This document shows positions 61,015-64,000 of a DNA stretch of 64,000 nucleotides, piece by piece. The stretch's first letter is position 1. Every line of letters begins with the position of its first letter. Position numbers and translations under genes: made by a program. The stretch is taken from NCBI GenBank assembly GCA_030063045.1, contig JAQSEB010000027.1, positions 248,001-312,000 on the forward strand, read 5' to 3'. The notes beneath the pieces are model-generated. The model ran no database searches, was not told the DNA's origin, and was given only the letters and a program-made list of their open reading frames with translations. Source of the DNA: Pratylenchus scribneri. Its lineage: Eukaryota; Nematoda; Chromadorea; Rhabditida; Pratylenchidae.

Positions 61015-61840
61015 AATGGCGAAGAGTATGAAAATGAGAAGGATGTGGAATAGGGTAAGAATAAGAATTAAGGCAAAAAACGAGAATTATTGTTTTAGTA
61101 TTTGGTTATGCGCTCTGCTGAAATTAAAATGTAAATTATGAAAATGGGAAGAGGATTCATAATTGATATTTGCATTTCTTAATTTCTTTTTATTTTACAT
61201 AATAATTTTACTTCAATTTACATTTTACACCCAAACCCAATTATTTATACCACCAATATTAATTTGTATTTTATATATCACATCGATAATTTACTAAAAT
61301 GCAATGATTAATTTTTTATTTAATTCTTTCCAAATTTAATATTCTCTTTTACTTTTTACAGCTCTGTTGAATTAGAATAATTATAATTAATGTTGATTTT
61401 CAATTTCGAATTATTATTTTCACCACACCAATTATTATTCAACATTCATTTTAATTTTGGATAATAGTGAATAATCCACGCATCAATTCGTATATTAAAT
61501 TCAATAATTTTTCAATTGTTTAATGCTATTTTAATTATTAATACATACAAATAATCATATTCAAATAACTTCATTATTCATCATTTGTTCACCTCACCAC
61601 ACCACACCACTTTATATTAATTTTAAATTTAATATTTAACGTTAAACATATTTGATTGAGTAATAAATACAATGTTAATGTGAATTTGAACATAAAAATT
61701 CATAAAATATAAGATCATAGAAAAGAAAACTATCAAATATTTAAATTCCATACGAAAAATTTTCGAGAAAGATCAAAAATCAAAAATTAATTTTTAAATT
61801 TGAATTCATAGTCATTTGATGCTCAAATATTACGATTGAT
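61015..61840. other. Spacer after the coiled-coil gene
   Basis: Probably begins with the 3' untranslated region of the gene ending at 61014. It is A+T-rich with a short ACACC repeat (CACCACACCACACCAC near 61593). No gene seen. Confidence 0.5.
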
Positions 61841-61848
61841 AGTTTATG

Positions 61849-62798
61849 CGCTGATCCAAAAAATGTCAATCCCAAAAAATGTCAATGACCATAAATCCCA
61901 AAAAATGTCAACCCAGCGAAAATCCCAAAAAATGTCAACTCCCATAAAACCCAAAAAATGGCAATAAAAATCCCAAAAAATGTCAACCCAGCCAAAATCC
62001 CAAAAAATGTCAATCCCAAAAAATGTCAATTCCCAAAAAATGTCAATCCAGCTAAAATCCCAAAAAATGGCAATAAAAAAAAGCGATATAGGGGTAGGGG
62101 GATTAAGGTGGATATAAGGGGATTAAGCTGGATTTAGCTCCGAAATGGATGGGAAATGGCCCGGAGAGGTCGGGAATGTTGGCCGAAGGCCATAAGAGTG
62201 CGCGGGATATATCTGGATTTAGGGGGATTAAGGTGGATATAGGGGGATTAAGCCGGATTTAGCCCCGAAATGGATGGGAAATGGCCCGGAGGGGTCGGGA
62301 ATGTTGGCCGAAGGCCATAAGAGTGCGCGGGATATATCTGGATTTAGGGGGATTAAGGTGGATATAGGGGGATTAAGCCTGATTAAGCATAATTAGGGGC
62401 TAGGGATTAGGGTTAGGGGTTCGGAGCATAGGATTCGCGCAAAGCCGGATGCAAAACATCCAAAATCAGTACTCGTGCCCATCTATTTCAGGGCTTAATC
62501 CGACTTAATCCCCTTATATCCACCTTAATCCCCCTATATCCGGCGATCAGATTAAAAATTTCTAAAATCTGGCACTATAATTGGATTCAGGATGGCCGAA
62601 AACCATGAAGGAAATGAAATTGGCCTTAATAGCCCTAGGAAATAAATATTGACATTTTTTGGGATTTTGGCTGGGTTGACATTTTTTGGGATTTTGGCTG
62701 GATTGACATTTTTTGGGAGTTGACATTTTTTGGGATTGACATTTTTTGGGATTTATGGGAATTGCCATTTTTTGGGATTGACATTATTTGGGGCTATC
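61849..62798. mobile_element. Inverted-array element with 8-bp target duplication, 950 bp
   Basis: The left end has about ten copies of CCCAAAAAATGTCAAT; the right end has the complement (TTGACATTTTTTGGGA), facing inwards. AGTTTATG flanks both sides (61841-61848 and 62799-62806), an exact 8-bp target duplication that suggests a hAT-type origin. The middle holds two and a bit tandem copies of a 125-bp unit (starting 62101, 62226, 62351) and then the telomere-like TTAGGG stretch with GGTTCGGAGC. There is no transposase. Confidence 0.82.
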
Positions 62799-62806
62799 AG
62801 TTTATG

Positions 62807-63745
62807 AAATTTTGTTGAAAAGTTATTTCTTTTGCTTTTTCATGACAAAAGTTGGCAAATTTTTGGAAAAATATCCGACTTTTATTTCCTAATTATTCAA
62901 TTTAGATTAAATAAAAACATTGTTTTGAGTTTTACCAATACCCAATGCCATATGCTCTCCTATTCCACCAATAATATAAGAAATGCAATGTTAATAGGCA
63001 AAACGATTTCTTATAAGTCATATTCACATTCCCACCACAAATTTGCATTTAAAAATTTGTGCAGGAAAAATTATAAGAAAACGAACAATCTACGACAATA
63101 GAAGATTACCATTTTTCTTTCCTTCAAAAAATTAATTTATTCATCTGGGAAAATTATATAAGAATTTCTGCTCATCATTTCCATTATCAAAATATTGCAC
63201 ATTTTTAACAATATTACTAATTGCATAAATAATAGGTAGCCTACTTATTATTTTTAATGCCTTGGAACGAATAAAATCATTCAGCATCGGCTATTAAAGA
63301 TTATGCCAGAATTCAATCCAATCAAAATAATTGGGAACTTTTTATTTTTTAAAAGTTTATTGTAGAGACAAAAAAAATCACATTTTGAAAAACCCATCAA
63401 ATTGACCAATCAAATAATAGAATGTTCTTAATTCATATTTTTTAAAGAATAGTTATAAGAATCATTTTTTGAATCAAATTATTCATCTATAATTTTTTCC
63501 AAAATATTCTAAAATTAATAAAGGAAATTTTCGAATAATTTTTTTAATTTTAATCTGATTAAGAAACGATTGTTTTTTTAGTTAAATTAAATAATTATAT
63601 AATTTTTGAAATTTTTATAAGTTACAATTTTCACTAATTTGTATATATATTGAAATTAAAATAATTTTTATTCACACATAATATAGATTTAATTCAATTC
63701 TCATCTAATTAAAAATATATATATATTCATTAATATTTTCCTAAT
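62807..63745. other. Spacer upstream of the last gene
   Basis: A+T-rich, no gene or repeat family recognised. The right end should hold the promoter of the gene starting at 63746. Confidence 0.5.
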
Positions 63746-64000
63746 ATGAGCGATAATATCTCGCCTGAGGATTTGGCCGAAATTCTCAAAGTTTTAAACG
63801 AAGAGGTGGCTAATGTTGTTGAAGGGGATGAGTCAAGAAGGAATGAAAATTCGGCATCAACAAGCCATAATTTCTACCAGCAATTTGGCAATCAACAGAA
63901 GCGAAGCAGATGTGATGATAATTTGTCGCCGGAGGATTTGGCTGCAATCGAACGGGCATTATTAGATGATGATAACATGGATATTTCCGATTGTGAGGAT
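63746..64000 (+). CDS. Acidic protein, 5' part (85 codons, cut by window)
   Basis: Open from ATG at 63746 to the window edge with no stop. The encoded start is MSDNISPEDLAEILKVLNEE. A second similar motif (DDNLSPEDLAAIERALLDDD) follows about 50 residues later, so the protein has at least two SPEDLA-type helices joined by a Ser/Asn/Gln-rich linker with a basic patch (QQKRSR). It is strongly acidic after the second motif. There is no signal peptide; a nuclear or cytoplasmic protein is likely. I do not recognise the family. The regular codon structure makes it a real gene rather than chance. Confidence 0.7.
   Translation, partial: MSDNISPEDLAEILKVLNEEVANVVEGDESRRNENSASTSHNFYQQFGNQQKRSRCDDNLSPEDLAAIERALLDDDNMDISDCED

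Overview
The window looks like nuclear DNA of a nematode. It is very A+T-rich by eye. Its genes are split by many short introns (typically 40-60 nt, GT...AG), and four of them encode seven-helix receptors that resemble the nematode-specific chemoreceptor groups Srsx, Sre and Str/Srd. I cannot name the species; the base composition would fit several A+T-rich lineages. No rRNA, tRNA, CRISPR array or bacterial-type feature was found by eye.

Layout. 1-16860 is gene-poor: a 31-bp minisatellite, then about 16 kb of degenerate interspersed repeats holding several small inverted-repeat elements and two decayed fragments of a receptor exon. 16873-22950 holds two complete minus-strand Srsx-like receptors (436 and 341 aa). 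26007-26344 encodes a small secreted six-cysteine peptide. 27204-29799 is a complete Sre-like receptor (372 aa). 30817-31742 is a non-autonomous hAT-type element with an intact 8-bp target duplication. 32772-33240 is a small cysteine-rich gene. 34288-40530 is a 13-exon gene for a 637-aa protein with a GATA-like zinc finger and an unrecognised cysteine-rich C-terminal half. 41683-44624 is a Str/Srd-like receptor (349 aa). 48069-53642 is a 20-exon gene for a secreted protein of 1048 aa ending in about five galectin-like domains. 54890-61014 (plus strand) is an 8-exon gene for a 580-aa acidic and coiled-coil protein; its introns carry a hAT-type element and a decayed Mutator-like element. 61849-62798 is another inverted-array element, and 63746-64000 is the start of an acidic protein that runs off the window.

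Each multi-exon model was assembled by hand from splice signals and reading-frame continuity. In every case exon lengths and intron phases add up to one uninterrupted frame, which is strong internal support, but no transcript or homology search was possible.

The most unusual signal is in the repeats. Several long, near-palindromic elements with different ends share one core, roughly GACGCRTCGATYGRTATATA. Four other inverted-repeat elements share a telomere-like interior (TTAGGG/CTAGGG runs followed by GTTCGGWGC). Many lie in introns, so they have shaped the present gene structures.
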